DNA from: Anaerocolumna sedimenticola
GTDB taxonomy: Bacteria; Bacillota; Clostridia; Lachnospirales; Lachnospiraceae
NCBI RefSeq assembly: GCF_009931695.1
Contig: NZ_CP048000.1
Location: 434,001 to 498,000, forward strand
Direction of reading: 5' to 3'
Length of the DNA stretch: 64,000 nucleotides
The position numbers and the translations under genes are program-made. This document shows positions 10,806 through 20,293 of this stretch, piece after piece (position 1 is the stretch's first letter; each line of letters starts with the position of its first letter). Under the pieces are notes generated by a model, which was given only the letters and a program-made list of their open reading frames with translations, had not been told where the DNA came from and did no database searches.

Positions 10806-12530
10806 TTATTCGGGTTTGTAGGAACTCTTAAGTGATACAATCCTGTTAAATACCAATTGCCCCGGTTTTGAATCTTTCGAATCAACACAGAAGTAACCAT
10901 GTCTTAAAAATTGATAACTGTCATAAGCTTTTGCACCTTCAACACTTGGTTCTATATAACACTCTTTTAAAACAGTAATGGAATTTGGATTCAAATTAAG
11001 GCTGCCGTCTTCATTGTAAACACCTTTTTCTTCATCCACTATATTTTCATATAAACGAACTTCCGCTTTTACTGCAGCCTGCGCAGATACCCAATGAATT
11101 GTACCTTTTACTTTACGTCCTGTAAAACCGCTTCCGCTTTTCGTTTCAGGATCATAGGTACAGTGGATTTCGGTGACCTTACCGTTTTCATCCGTAATAT
11201 AATCCGTACAGGTAACAAAATAAGCATGCATTAAACGGACTTCATTTCCCGGATATAAACGGAAATATTTCTTTGGCGGTTCAATCATAAAGTCCTGTCT
11301 GTCAATATACAATTCACGGCCAAATGGTACTTTTCTAAGTCCCATATCGTCATTTTCCTGATTGTTTGGTACATCTGCATATTCTATCTGATTTTCCGGA
11401 TAGTTGGTTATTACTAATTTAACCGGGTCTAATACTGCCATTACCCTGGATTTTTTTAATTTGAGATCTTCTCTGATACAATACTCAAGCATAGAGTAGT
11501 CAACAGAACTTTGGCTTTTGGATACACCGCATAATTCCATAAACGTCTTTATGGATTCCGGGGTAAAACCTCTTCTGCGTAAGGCACTGATGGAAACTAA
11601 TCTGGGATCATCCCAGCCGTCTACGATTCCCTCTTCCACTAATTTCTTAATATATCTTTTACCGGTAATTACATTGGTTAAATACATTTTAGCGAATTCA
11701 ATCTGCTTGGGAGGATTCACATATTCCAATTCTTTTACTACCCAATCATATAACGGCCTGTGGTCTTCAAATTCCAAAGTACAAATGGAATGGGTTATTC
11801 CCTCTATGGCATCTTCTATCGGATGCGCAAAGTCATACATGGGGTAAATGCACCATTTATCACCGGTATTGTGGTGTGTCATCCTTGCAATACGGTAAAT
11901 GATGGGATCTCTCATATTAATATTCGGAGAAGCCATATCAATTTTAGCACGTAATACCTTAGATCCATCCGGATATTCCCCATTTTTCATTCCCTCAAAT
12001 AATACCAGGTTTTCTTCCATGGTTCTATCCCTGTAAGGGCTGTTTTTACCGGGTTCTGTTAAAGTACCACGGTACTCTCGGATTTCATCCGGGGTAAGCT
12101 CGCACACATAAGCTTTTCCCTTTTTTATCAGCTTGATTGCACCCTCATACATCTGTTCAAAATAATCAGATGCGAAAAACAATCTGTCTTCAAAATCACC
12201 GCCGATCCATTTAACATCGGCAATAATAGATTCTACAAACTCTGTTTTCTCTTTGGTTGGATTGGTATCATCAAATCTTAAATTAAATTTACCGCCATAT
12301 TTTTTCGCTAATCCGTAATTAAGTAAAATAGATTTAGCATGTCCAATATGAAGATATCCGTTAGGCTCCGGTGGGAATCTGGTCATAACAGTGGTGCAAT
12401 TCCCCTCTTTTAAGTCCTTTTCAATCATTTGCTCTATAAAATTTTTAGAAGTGGATTCTTTATCCGACTGCAAATCCGTATCATTCTTTGTATTTGAATT
12501 AATATCTAGCCCAATGCCTTCCTTATCCAT
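10806..12530 (-). CDS. glnS: Glutaminyl-tRNA synthetase
   Basis: Class I aminoacyl-tRNA synthetase that charges tRNA-Gln directly. The 574 residues contain the HIGH motif (H61-IGH, in [13 protein letters not shown]), the family blocks [20 protein letters not shown] and REDLK, and the two-barrel anticodon-binding C-terminus ending in [11 protein letters not shown]. At the place of KMSKS (VMSKR in E. coli) it reads V-I-T-G-K-R (about residues 287-292). There is a 30-residue polar N-terminal extension. AAGGAGGA precedes the ATG. Many Firmicutes instead use Glu-tRNA amidation, so presence of glnS is itself informative. Confidence 0.96.
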   Translation of the reverse strand: MDKEGIGLDINSNTKNDTDLQSDKESTSKNFIEQMIEKDLKEGNCTTVMTRFPPEPNGYLHIGHAKSILLNYGLAKKYGGKFNLRFDDTNPTKEKTEFVESIIADVKWIGGDFEDRLFFASDYFEQMYEGAIKLIKKGKAYVCELTPDEIREYRGTLTEPGKNSPYRDRTMEENLVLFEGMKNGEYPDGSKVLRAKIDMASPNINMRDPIIYRIARMTHHNTGDKWCIYPMYDFAHPIEDAIEGITHSICTLEFEDHRPLYDWVVKELEYVNPPKQIEFAKMYLTNVITGKRYIKKLVEEGIVDGWDDPRLVSISALRRRGFTPESIKTFMELCGVSKSQSSVDYSMLEYCIREDLKLKKSRVMAVLDPVKLVITNYPENQIEYADVPNNQENDDMGLRKVPFGRELYIDRQDFMIEPPKKYFRLYPGNEVRLMHAYFVTCTDYITDENGKVTEIHCTYDPETKSGSGFTGRKVKGTIHWVSAQAAVKAEVRLYENIVDEEKGVYNEDGSLNLNPNSITVLKECYIEPSVEGAKAYDSYQFLRHGYFCVDSKDSKPGQLVFNRIVSLKSSYKPE

Positions 12531-12721
12531 GGCAGTTCCTCCTTAAAGCAGTATATTTTCATAAACTATATAATACCACAATTGTATTTATTAGTCAAAG
12601 TAAGTAAACAATATATTGTTAATATGAAATATAATACAAAATGCAGCCTGTTATACATTTCTATCTGTTAATTCTATCCCGTGGGGCAAAAATACTATGA
12701 AATATTGATAAAAAAACAGAA

Positions 12722-12756
12722 GAAATGCCCTTTCAGATTATTTTTGGAAAGGCAAT
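12722..12756 (-). terminator. Terminator of the SleB-like hydrolase gene
   Basis: TGCCTTTCC / GGAAAGGCA-type hairpin just after the stop, followed on the minus strand by TTTCTTCTGTTTTTTT. Confidence 0.7.
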
Positions 12757-12765
12757 GAAATTTAA

Positions 12766-13350
12766 TTAATTATTATAAAAAATATGTTCGCCCAGAATAA
12801 TATGATCAGGGTATTTTTCTTCCAGGCGGCTGCTGTCACCACTGAAATACAAGTAATCCCCAATATTATTTTCACCCTCTAAAGCAGCTTTTGCTGCTTT
12901 AATAGACTCTTCCATATTATTCTTCTCGGACTCATTTTGATATTTCTTTGAATCGTATAAATCTAAAGCTTTACCTAAGGGGCTTGTTCCTTTATCATCT
13001 TTTATGATCACACTGAACTGTACTCCCCATTTTGAATCGTAGATTACTTCTTTCACTGTGTTTGCATGGGAGAATATATCACTTTTCACACGGTTTAAAA
13101 CTACATTAGCCACTGCTAATTTACCTTTATATGACTGGTAACCTGCTTCCGAATAAATAAGACAGGATAATAAACGTAACTCTGAGTCAGTATATTTTTT
13201 TTCTTTTTTTACCTGTGTTTTTACCTTTTTAGCCGCTTTTAAATCATCTTTAGCAGCAACGGTTTCTGCTGCATAAGTTTTTATAGAAGTTGCTCCGATG
13301 CTGAAAATGATTAATGTCAGCATACACAATACTAATTTGCTTATTTTCAT
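12766..13350 (-). CDS. Secreted cell wall hydrolase, SleB (Hydrolase_2) family
   Basis: A 194-residue exported protein. A signal peptide (MKISKLVLCMLTLIIFSIGA, cleavage near TYAAET) is followed by a Lys-rich linker and the SleB/CwlJ catalytic fold: LSCLIYSEAGYQSYKGKLAV with the predicted catalytic glutamate, then ANVVLNRVKSDIF and a conserved C-terminal block (GDYLYFSGD). The family comprises lytic transglycosylases best known from spore germination; a vegetative role is equally possible. The ATG at 13350 is chosen because the signal peptide starts there. A short hairpin repeat (13362-13400) sits immediately upstream of its ribosome site. Confidence 0.88.
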   Translation of the reverse strand: MKISKLVLCMLTLIIFSIGATSIKTYAAETVAAKDDLKAAKKVKTQVKKEKKYTDSELRLLSCLIYSEAGYQSYKGKLAVANVVLNRVKSDIFSHANTVKEVIYDSKWGVQFSVIIKDDKGTSPLGKALDLYDSKKYQNESEKNNMEESIKAAKAALEGENNIGDYLYFSGDSSRLEEKYPDHIILGEHIFYNN

Positions 13351-13361
13351 ACCAACACCCC

Positions 13362-13400
13362 TGCATATCACAAGTCTGCCTGCGATACTGCCCAAATAAA
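13362..13400 (-). repeat. RBS-proximal hairpin repeat, copy 1
   Basis: On the minus strand GGGCAGTATCGCAGGCAGAC leads into a hairpin (ATCGCAGG/CTTGTGAT, with G-U pairs) ending in ATGCA, about 12 bases before the start codon. Related copies lie at 32740, 48159 and 62931, each just upstream of a minus-strand gene. Confidence 0.6.
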
Positions 13401-13762
13401 ATGTAAAATGTCCTTTATTTCAGACGTTACCGTCTTTAACCACTTATTAAACTTTGTTAAGATTTGATATCGTGTGGTAACAAACTATTAACAATTACTT
13501 AATAAGTATAACATAATTTCTGGTAAATTCAAAGCGTTTTGTCATATGTCATAGTTGTACTGCTTTTCTTATTTTACATTTTACTCCTTTTTTGAGGGTT
13601 TTATTAAGCATTTTTTACATTATACTATTCATATTTTAGTGTATTTTATACAAGCAAATTATTGATTCATTTATTACTTGATTCAATCTGTTAATATTTA
13701 TATAAAAAATCTGTTAACTTTTACCTGAAAATAAATAGTAGCATATATTACTATACTTTCAT
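13401..13762. other. AT-rich intergenic stretch
   Basis: Between the hydrolase and hisC. It must hold the hydrolase promoter and the hisC 3' end, but no convincing promoter, terminator hairpin or small gene was seen in it. Confidence 0.5.
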
Positions 13763-14824
13763 CTATATTCGGTTTATTATTTGCTCCAGAGCTTTTAATA
13801 ATTGTTTCATTTCTTCATCGGTACCTATGGTGATACGGAGATAATTATTTATTCCTGGTTTGTTAAAGTACCTGACAAAAATATTTTCCTCCCTTAGTGC
13901 GTTAAATATTTCTGCTGCAGGAATGAATTTATGGGAAGCAAAGATAAAATTGGTTTTAGAATCGGGGAAAGAAAATTCTAATTTCTTCAGTTCTTCTTTC
14001 ACCCACTCCCTGGTTGTAATTATTTTTTCCAGAGTTTCCTTAAAATATGTTTCATCTTTGACCGCTTCCACACCATAATATAATGAAGTCTGATTCATGG
14101 TATAAGAATTATAGGAATATTTTACATCATTAATCGCTTTGATCAGCGCCGGATTCCCCATTGCATAACCGATTCTCATCCCTGCCATGGAACGGGATTT
14201 GGAGAAAGTCTGAACGACTAAAAGGTTATCAAATTCTTTAATCAATTCCAGGGAACTTTTACCGCCAAAGTCAATATATGCTTCATCTACGATAACGATG
14301 GATTCCTGGTTATGTTCTACTATATCACGTATAAAATTCACGTCTTCATATATAGAAGTCGGAGCGTTGGGATTGGCTATAACGATTCCGCCGTTTTCTC
14401 TATAATAATCTTCTTTTTTAATTCTAAAATCAACATCCAGAGCCGGCCGCACATATGGAATACGGAATAAATCCGCCCAGACATCATAAAAAGAATATGT
14501 TATATCGGGAAACAAAATGGGTTTATCCGAATTAAAAAATGTCATAAATGCCATAGCTAATACATCATCCGAACCCACACCTACAAAAACCTGGTTTTCT
14601 TCCAGTTTATAATAATCAGCAAGCGCCTTTACCAAGAGATTGGAAGTTGGATCCGGATATAACTTTAAACGCTCCATTTGGAATTCCCTTATTGCTTTTT
14701 GTACACCCAGAGCCGGAGGATATGGATTTTCATTCGTATTCAGTTTTATCATATTTGGCGAATCAGGTTGTTCTCCCGGTGTATACGGGACAATCTTCCT
14801 GATATTATTTTCCCAAGCTTTCAT
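13763..14824 (-). CDS. hisC: Histidinol-phosphate aminotransferase
   Basis: PLP enzyme that transaminates imidazole-acetol phosphate to histidinol phosphate. The 353 residues have the HisC hallmarks: LNTNENPYPP near the N-terminus, LYPDPTS, VGVGSDDVLA, NPNAPTS, VDEAYIDFGG and the PLP-lysine motif VVQTFSKSRSMAGMRIGYA. The start at 14824 is used because GGAGA lies six bases before it; a second ATG 12 bp upstream has no ribosome site. It stands apart from other his genes and 111 bp downstream of another aminotransferase gene. Overlapping specificity for aromatic amino acids is possible. Confidence 0.92.
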   Translation of the reverse strand: MKAWENNIRKIVPYTPGEQPDSPNMIKLNTNENPYPPALGVQKAIREFQMERLKLYPDPTSNLLVKALADYYKLEENQVFVGVGSDDVLAMAFMTFFNSDKPILFPDITYSFYDVWADLFRIPYVRPALDVDFRIKKEDYYRENGGIVIANPNAPTSIYEDVNFIRDIVEHNQESIVIVDEAYIDFGGKSSLELIKEFDNLLVVQTFSKSRSMAGMRIGYAMGNPALIKAINDVKYSYNSYTMNQTSLYYGVEAVKDETYFKETLEKIITTREWVKEELKKLEFSFPDSKTNFIFASHKFIPAAEIFNALREENIFVRYFNKPGINNYLRITIGTDEEMKQLLKALEQIINRI

Positions 14825-14935
14825 AATATTCTCCATTCATGTATTTGTTTTTACGGCTCACTTGTATTACTCAGCATATCTTAAAATATACGCTTATAAA
14901 CCACCGGCCCAAACTTGTGATTGTAATAAATCTGT

Positions 14936-16126
14936 TTATTTATTTAAATACTCTTCTGCTAACTTCTTAAATCCACTTAAGGATCCTTCAATTGTTTTAT
15001 AATCCACACAATAAGCGATACGGCAATAACCGGGGCATCCAAAGGAGGATCCGGGAACAATGAGAATATTATGTTTTTTCGCTGCTGCGGCAAACGCTTT
15101 ATCATCCTCTTCCAAAGCTTTTACAAACAGATAAAATGCTCCCTCCGGTTTTACACAGGTATAACCGTAATCAATTAAACTGTTATATAATAACTCCCGG
15201 TTGCGGTTATAGACGGATATGTCTACTTCCGAATCCAGACATTTCGCTACGACACGCTGTATAAGAGAAGGTGCGTTTACAAATCCTAAAATCCTGGTCG
15301 CTACATTGGCTGCAGCAGTAATATCTGAAAAATCATCCACTTCCCCAGGAATCACCAGATAACCGATTCTCTCGCCGGGCAGGGATAAAGATTTACTGTA
15401 AGAATAACCGACAATCGTATTCTTATAATAGTTTGTAAGATAAGGAACTTCTATACCGTCGTAAACCAATTCCCTGTATGGTTCATCGGAAATCAGATAG
15501 ATTGAGGTATTTAATTCGGTCTGCTTTTTATTTAAGATATCCGCTAAAGCGGTTATGGTTTCTTCCGAATATACTACTCCTGTAGGATTATTAGGTGTAT
15601 TGATAATAACTGCTTTTGTTTTTGCGGTTATTTTCTTTTCAAATTCAGACAGATTTGGCTGGAAATTAACCGTATTCGGGCTGACAATTACCAGTTCTCC
15701 GTCAAAGTTGCTTACGTAATTACGGTATTCACCGAAAAAGGGGGCAAAGGTAATTACTTCGTCCCCAGGGTTAAGTAACGTTTTTAGGATTACATTAAGA
15801 CCGCCGGCAGCACCGACCGTCATAATTATATTTTCTTCCCCCAATGAGGTATTGAATTTCTTATTAATCGATTGGGCAATTGCTCTTCTGACATCTTCGT
15901 AACCGGAATTATTCATATAGCCGTGGACTAAATTAGCACTTTCCTCACTGATCGTCTCTATAACCGCATTTTTTACTGCCTTAGGAGGTTCCACGCTGGG
16001 ATTTCCCAGACTGAAATCATATACATTTTCAGCACCGTAAATAGAAGCAAGTCTTTTTCCTTCTTCAAACATAGCCCGGATAACCGAACTGTTTTGTACT
16101 AATCCAATCATCTTATTTGATATCAT
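14936..16126 (-). CDS. Class I/II pyridoxal-phosphate aminotransferase
   Basis: A 396-residue fold-type I aminotransferase resembling aspartate/aromatic enzymes. Visible are FSLGNPSVEPP near the N-terminus, the cofactor-phosphate loop TVGAAGGLNVIL, NTPNNPTGVVYS, ISDEPYRELVYDG and the Schiff-base lysine in VGYSYSKSLSLPGERIGY. The C-terminal block ends CRIAYCVD, where R is expected to bind the substrate carboxylate. The ATG at 16126 has GAGGA eight bases upstream. It is followed by hisC on the same strand. The exact amino donor cannot be read from sequence. Confidence 0.88.
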   Translation of the reverse strand: MISNKMIGLVQNSSVIRAMFEEGKRLASIYGAENVYDFSLGNPSVEPPKAVKNAVIETISEESANLVHGYMNNSGYEDVRRAIAQSINKKFNTSLGEENIIMTVGAAGGLNVILKTLLNPGDEVITFAPFFGEYRNYVSNFDGELVIVSPNTVNFQPNLSEFEKKITAKTKAVIINTPNNPTGVVYSEETITALADILNKKQTELNTSIYLISDEPYRELVYDGIEVPYLTNYYKNTIVGYSYSKSLSLPGERIGYLVIPGEVDDFSDITAAANVATRILGFVNAPSLIQRVVAKCLDSEVDISVYNRNRELLYNSLIDYGYTCVKPEGAFYLFVKALEEDDKAFAAAAKKHNILIVPGSSFGCPGYCRIAYCVDYKTIEGSLSGFKKLAEEYLNK

Positions 16127-16464
16127 AACAGCATCCTCTTTTCTTATTTGTATCATCTAATTTTGATTAGTATAGCACAGTAACGTACTAAATTGCAAGA
16201 CTTCTCTGAATTTTATTGGGGTATTTGTAAAGGGGGAGGTGGGTGCCGTAGAATATTTACACAACCGCCATACGTTCACAGACAATTTTAGGCTAAGTAT
16301 TGCTAGATTAGCATAGTATATAATCAGTTTGCAAATTATGGTGGTTTTATTATTTTTTTATAGTATAATTTTAATGAATTGATTGAATAATAAAAATTTT
16401 GATTTGTATCGTATATAGAAACTGGTCTTCAACTATGAATTAAATAATTACTAAGGATGTTATA
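16127..16464. other. Divergent intergenic region
   Basis: AT-rich spacer between the minus-strand aminotransferase and the plus-strand acetyltransferase; both promoters must lie here. AAGGATG precedes the acetyltransferase ATG. No repeat, RNA or small gene was recognised. Confidence 0.5.
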
Positions 16465-16974
16465 ATGAATCATACTATTTATAGGAAATCAACCATACAA
16501 GATCTTGAAAAGGTCAGCCATCAAATCCAAGTCAGCTATAAAGCCGCTTATAACGGACTTATGGATGAACAGTATCTTTCCTCCTTGCAAAAAGATTACT
16601 GGGTTCCAATATTACAAGAGGCTGTCTCCGCAGGAAGTGTTTGTATAGTTGCACAAAACCAAGATGAAATTATAGGCAGTGTTGTTTTTGGCAGAACGAC
16701 AACGGAACCGGACACAGACACAGCCGAATTGTTTTCTATTTATTTATTGCCGGAGTATGTTGGATGCGGTATCGGTCAAAAACTGTATTCCGAGGCAGAA
16801 AAAAGGATGGTTGAGCAAGGGTTTAAGATTTGTTTTCTGGAGGTGCTGTCTGAGAACACACGGGCCATCAGGTTTTATCTAACGCATGGTTTCAAGGAAA
16901 TAAAAAAATTTACTGTGACAGAAAACGGAATGATATTGAATTGTTTAGCCATGAAAAAAGACCTGCAAATATAA
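16465..16974 (+). CDS. GNAT family N-acetyltransferase
   Basis: A 169-residue acetyl-CoA-dependent transferase. Motif A, where the pantetheine binds, is present as LFSIYLLPEYVGCGIGQKLYSEAEKRM, with the Q/R-x-x-G-x-G/A signature in VGCGIGQKL. It is followed by CFLEVLSENTRAIRFYLTHGFKE, the usual beta5-alpha4 block. It is a single domain of usual size. The substrate is unknown; ribosomal-protein and small-molecule acetylases share this pattern. It stands alone, ending just before a 66-bp palindrome. Confidence 0.88.
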   Translation: MNHTIYRKSTIQDLEKVSHQIQVSYKAAYNGLMDEQYLSSLQKDYWVPILQEAVSAGSVCIVAQNQDEIIGSVVFGRTTTEPDTDTAELFSIYLLPEYVGCGIGQKLYSEAEKRMVEQGFKICFLEVLSENTRAIRFYLTHGFKEIKKFTVTENGMILNCLAMKKDLQI

Positions 16975-17017
16975 ATCTGATAAAATTTAAACTTTAAGGC
17001 TAATAAAAAGTTACCGA

Positions 17018-17083
17018 GTTCTATCAGATAAGCTGAGGTATGTAATGTATATACATTATATACCTCAGCTTATCTGATAGAAC
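17018..17083. repeat. 66-bp palindrome between convergent genes
   Basis: Two 33-base arms meet with no loop. They run from GTTCTATCAGATAAGCTGAG to its reverse complement, with one mismatch (G opposite A). It can act as a terminator for both convergent genes although no T tract follows; DNA cruciform formation is also possible. Confidence 0.9.
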
Positions 17084-17097
17084 CCATAGTATTCTGA

Positions 17098-17721
17098 TTA
17101 TTTCTGAAACCGGATGTCCAGATAATTCTTAACAATCTGAACCCCTTTATCAAACCCTAATTGCTGGCTGTTTAAACATAGATCATAATTTTTGGCGTCT
17201 TCCCAATTACGTCCGGTATAATATTTATAATATTCCGCACGGCGTTTATCCGTTGCCACTACTTTCTTCTCTAATTCCTTCCCAGGCAGGCTGAACATAT
17301 CGGTAAGCCTTTTCACGCAATCTTCCAAAGAAGCATGAACGAAAATCTTTACTACATTATTCATATCTTTTAGGATATAATCCGCACATCTTCCCACAAT
17401 AACACAGGATTCCTGTTCTGCAAGCTGCCTTATCACCTTAGCCTGGTAATTAAACAGGTTATCATTTGAAACAAAATCTTCACGGTCAGGGGGAATTAAT
17501 TGGCCTTTATATTCTTTTCTTGCGATACGGTATAAAAGACTTTGTTTTAACTGTTCATCCGCTCTTCCAAACAGTTCTTCATTAATCCCGCTTTCATCCG
17601 ATGCAAGACGTAACAGTTCCCTGTCATAAAAATGAATTCCCAATTCCTCCGCAAGCATTTTACCCATCGTTTTACCGCCGCTGCCGTAACCTCTTGCGAT
17701 TGTAATTACATAGTGCTCCAT
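17098..17721 (-). CDS. Cytidylate kinase-like family protein
   Basis: A 207-residue P-loop kinase of the cytidylate-kinase-like family (Cytidylate_kin_2). The nucleotide loop ARGYGSGGKTMGKML sits at the N-terminus, followed by GIHFYDRELLRLAS and, mid-protein, CVIVGRCADYIL. The arginine-rich lid KRRAEYYKYYTGRNW and DLCLNS close the fold. It is distinct from the housekeeping Cmk; natural substrates of this clostridial family are not established. TTAAGGAGG precedes the ATG at 17721, so an upstream in-frame start is unlikely. It lies 53 bp behind livF and may be the last gene of that transcript. Confidence 0.85.
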   Translation of the reverse strand: MEHYVITIARGYGSGGKTMGKMLAEELGIHFYDRELLRLASDESGINEELFGRADEQLKQSLLYRIARKEYKGQLIPPDREDFVSNDNLFNYQAKVIRQLAEQESCVIVGRCADYILKDMNNVVKIFVHASLEDCVKRLTDMFSLPGKELEKKVVATDKRRAEYYKYYTGRNWEDAKNYDLCLNSQQLGFDKGVQIVKNYLDIRFQK

Positions 17722-17774
17722 TGTAACCCTCCTTAACTCATATCTGTGTGTGTTAACACACATAAAATTCAGGA

Positions 17775-18485
17775 TTATTCACCCAAATAAGCTTTCTTAA
17801 CAGAATCATTGTTCATAAGTTCTTTTGCATCACCCTCTAAAACAATTTTTCCGGTCTCTAAAACATATGCACGATTGGCAATGGATAATGCTTTTTTTGC
17901 ATTTTGTTCAACAAGTAAAACAGTAGTACCGCTTTCACTGATTTCTTTTATAATATCAAAAATTTCAGAAACAAAGAGCGGTGATAATCCCATTGAGGGT
18001 TCATCCATTAAAATAATTCTGGGATGGGACATTAAAGCACGTCCCATAGCAAGCATCTGCTGTTCACCGCCGCTTAAGGTACCTGCAATTTGATTCTTAC
18101 GTTCATTTAAACGTGGAAAACGTTTATATACTTTTTCAATTGTATCTTCAATTTCCTTTTTATCTTTTCTTGTATAAGCGCCCATTTTTAAATTCTCAAG
18201 TACGGTTAATTCCGCAAATATTCTTCTTCCTTCCGGTACATGGGCCATACCTAAAGAAACAATACTATGAGCAGGAATTTTAGTTAAATCATTACCTTCA
18301 AACTGTATACTTCCGGATTTGGCGGCTATCAGACCGGTTATGGTATGAAGAATCGTAGTTTTACCCGCACCATTTGCACCGATTAGGGCAATTACTTCTC
18401 CTTCCTTAACTTCAAAAGAGATTCCTTTAATCGCCTGTATAATTCCATAATAGACCTCAAGGTCTTTAATTGTTAACATTGCCAT
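17775..18485 (-). CDS. livF: Branched-chain amino acid ABC transporter ATPase LivF
   Basis: One of two ATPases driving the Liv importer. The 236 residues contain Walker A GANGAGKTT, a Q-loop, the signature LSGGEQQMLAMGRALM, Walker B RIILMDEPSMGL and the H-loop region (LLVEQNAKKAL, with the usual LivF glutamine-rich H-loop). The short LivF-type N-terminus MLTIKDLEVYYGIIQAIKG is diagnostic. GGAGGA lies before the ATG at 18485. The gene lies 28 bp behind livG and ends the five-gene liv operon. Confidence 0.95.
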   Translation of the reverse strand: MAMLTIKDLEVYYGIIQAIKGISFEVKEGEVIALIGANGAGKTTILHTITGLIAAKSGSIQFEGNDLTKIPAHSIVSLGMAHVPEGRRIFAELTVLENLKMGAYTRKDKKEIEDTIEKVYKRFPRLNERKNQIAGTLSGGEQQMLAMGRALMSHPRIILMDEPSMGLSPLFVSEIFDIIKEISESGTTVLLVEQNAKKALSIANRAYVLETGKIVLEGDAKELMNNDSVKKAYLGE

Positions 18486-18513
18486 GGAAAATCCTCCATT
18501 TCTTTCCCTATTA

Positions 18514-19272
18514 TTATTCGCCAAGATATGCTGTGATTACCTCAGGATTATTCAAAACTTCTTCCGGAGTCCCTGCTGCAAGCTCCGTACCAAAATTTAA
18601 AACCAGTAATTTTTCACAAATTCCTGTTACCAATTTCATATCATGTTCAATTAATAAAATGGTTATTTGATAGTGGTCTCTGACCAAGCGGATGGTTTCC
18701 ATTAATTCTGCCGTTTCATTGGGATTCATACCGGCGGCCGGTTCATCTAATAATAATAGTTTGGGATTGGTTGCCAACCCTCTGGCTATCTCTAATTTTC
18801 TCTGTTTACCATATGGTAAGTTACTTGCCAGGTAATCTGCCTGGCCATCCAAATCGAATACCTTTAAGATTTCCATAGCTTTTTCATTCATCTCTTTTTC
18901 TGCCTTAAAATAACCGGGCAGTCTGATAAAGCTGGTTACAAGGGGATATTTCATCTGATTATGAAGAGCTGTTTTAACATTATCCAAAACACTCATTTTT
19001 TTAAATAAACGGATATTTTGAAACGTTCTTGCAATTCCAGCCTGACATATTTCAGACGGGGATTTACCAACAATATTAACTCCATCAATTTTAATGGTTC
19101 CATCCGTCGGGCGGTATACACCGGTCAAAAGATTAAAGATTGTGGTTTTACCTGCCCCATTGGGTCCTATTAATCCATAAAGCTGACCCTTATCTATATT
19201 AAGATTTACATTATCAACTGCTCTAAGGCCTCCAAAGGAGATTCCTAAATTCTTAACTTCCAATAAAGCCAT
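18514..19272 (-). CDS. livG: Branched-chain amino acid ABC transporter ATPase LivG
   Basis: The second Liv ATPase. The 252 residues start MALLEVKNLGISFGGLRAVD and carry Walker A GPNGAGKTT, the LivG-type insert after GIARTFQNIRLF, the signature LPYGKQRKLEIARGLA, Walker B LLLLDEPAAGMNPNE and the H-loop ILLIEHDM. The C-terminal block LNFGTELAAGTPEEVLNNPEVI is typical of LivG. The ATG at 19272 is preferred to a GTG nine bases upstream, which overlaps the GAGG ribosome site. It is 18 bp behind livM. Confidence 0.95.
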   Translation of the reverse strand: MALLEVKNLGISFGGLRAVDNVNLNIDKGQLYGLIGPNGAGKTTIFNLLTGVYRPTDGTIKIDGVNIVGKSPSEICQAGIARTFQNIRLFKKMSVLDNVKTALHNQMKYPLVTSFIRLPGYFKAEKEMNEKAMEILKVFDLDGQADYLASNLPYGKQRKLEIARGLATNPKLLLLDEPAAGMNPNETAELMETIRLVRDHYQITILLIEHDMKLVTGICEKLLVLNFGTELAAGTPEEVLNNPEVITAYLGE

Positions 19273-19290
19273 ATTATCCACCCTCTTTTC

Positions 19291-20286
19291 TTATTTCCCT
19301 TTACTGGCAAGTAAAGGAATCTTTGGCAATTTACCGCTCTCTTCCAATCTGGCACGAAAACCGGAGGAATTAAACAGCATCATTGCAATTAATACGACAG
19401 CATATAATAACATTCTAAAATCATCGGCTGCACGAAGCATTTCAGGTAATATGGTTAATATTACTGCTGCAATAACAGAACCACGGATACTTCCCATTCC
19501 GCCAAGTACAACAATAACAAGAATTTCTATCGATTTATTATAATCAAAATCACCGGGTTTTACGATACTTAGATGATGGCCGTACAATACTCCAGCCACA
19601 CCGGCAAAAAATGCTGCAATAACAAAAGCCATAATTTTATAACGGCTTACTTTAATACCGATGGATTCTGCAGCGATATAATTATCACGTATGGCTTTGA
19701 TCGCTCTTCCATATCTGGAATTAACCAGGTTAGTAATACATAACAGAGTTATTATCATAATTACATAGGCCCAGGTATAATTAGAATACCGGGGAATCTG
19801 CTTTAAACCCATAGCACCCCCCGTTATTCCCATAAAATTAACGAGAGAACGTATAATTTCACCAAATCCAAGAGTTACGATTGCTAGGTAATCCCCTTTT
19901 AGTCGTAATACCGGTACACCGATAAGAACACCAAAAATAGCAGCCACCACACCGCCTAAGATAATTCCGATTAAAAATTCTACTGCTTCCGGCATATTAG
20001 CATGAAGAGTAAAAATAGCTCCGGTATAAGCTCCGATTGCCATAAACCCGGCATGACCCAAGGAAAGTTCTCCTAAGAAACCTGTTGTTAAGTTTAAGGA
20101 AACCGCTAATATAATGTTAATACCCATAGGAACCAATAAGGACTTAGCCTGACGGTTTAAAATACCGCCATCCACTAAAATAACGCAAGCGATATATACT
20201 GCTATAATAACCGCTAATGTAATTATGTTTTTCTTATTTATTAGATTATTTCTATTTCGAATATTTCCCTTAATTCCTTTATTCAT
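19291..20286 (-). CDS. livM: Branched-chain amino acid ABC transporter permease LivM
   Basis: Membrane subunit of the Liv importer, paired with LivH. The 331 residues have an extended polar N-terminus and about nine membrane spans. The family block LTTGFLGELSLGHAGFMAIG and the EAA-like loop GRAIKAIRDNYIAAESIGI, which contacts the ATPases, are present. The ATG at 20286 is seven bases after the livH stop, with GGTGG just upstream. Start and product size fit the family. Confidence 0.94.
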   Translation of the reverse strand: MNKGIKGNIRNRNNLINKKNIITLAVIIAVYIACVILVDGGILNRQAKSLLVPMGINIILAVSLNLTTGFLGELSLGHAGFMAIGAYTGAIFTLHANMPEAVEFLIGIILGGVVAAIFGVLIGVPVLRLKGDYLAIVTLGFGEIIRSLVNFMGITGGAMGLKQIPRYSNYTWAYVIMIITLLCITNLVNSRYGRAIKAIRDNYIAAESIGIKVSRYKIMAFVIAAFFAGVAGVLYGHHLSIVKPGDFDYNKSIEILVIVVLGGMGSIRGSVIAAVILTILPEMLRAADDFRMLLYAVVLIAMMLFNSSGFRARLEESGKLPKIPLLASKGK

Positions 20287-20293
20287 ATTCCAC

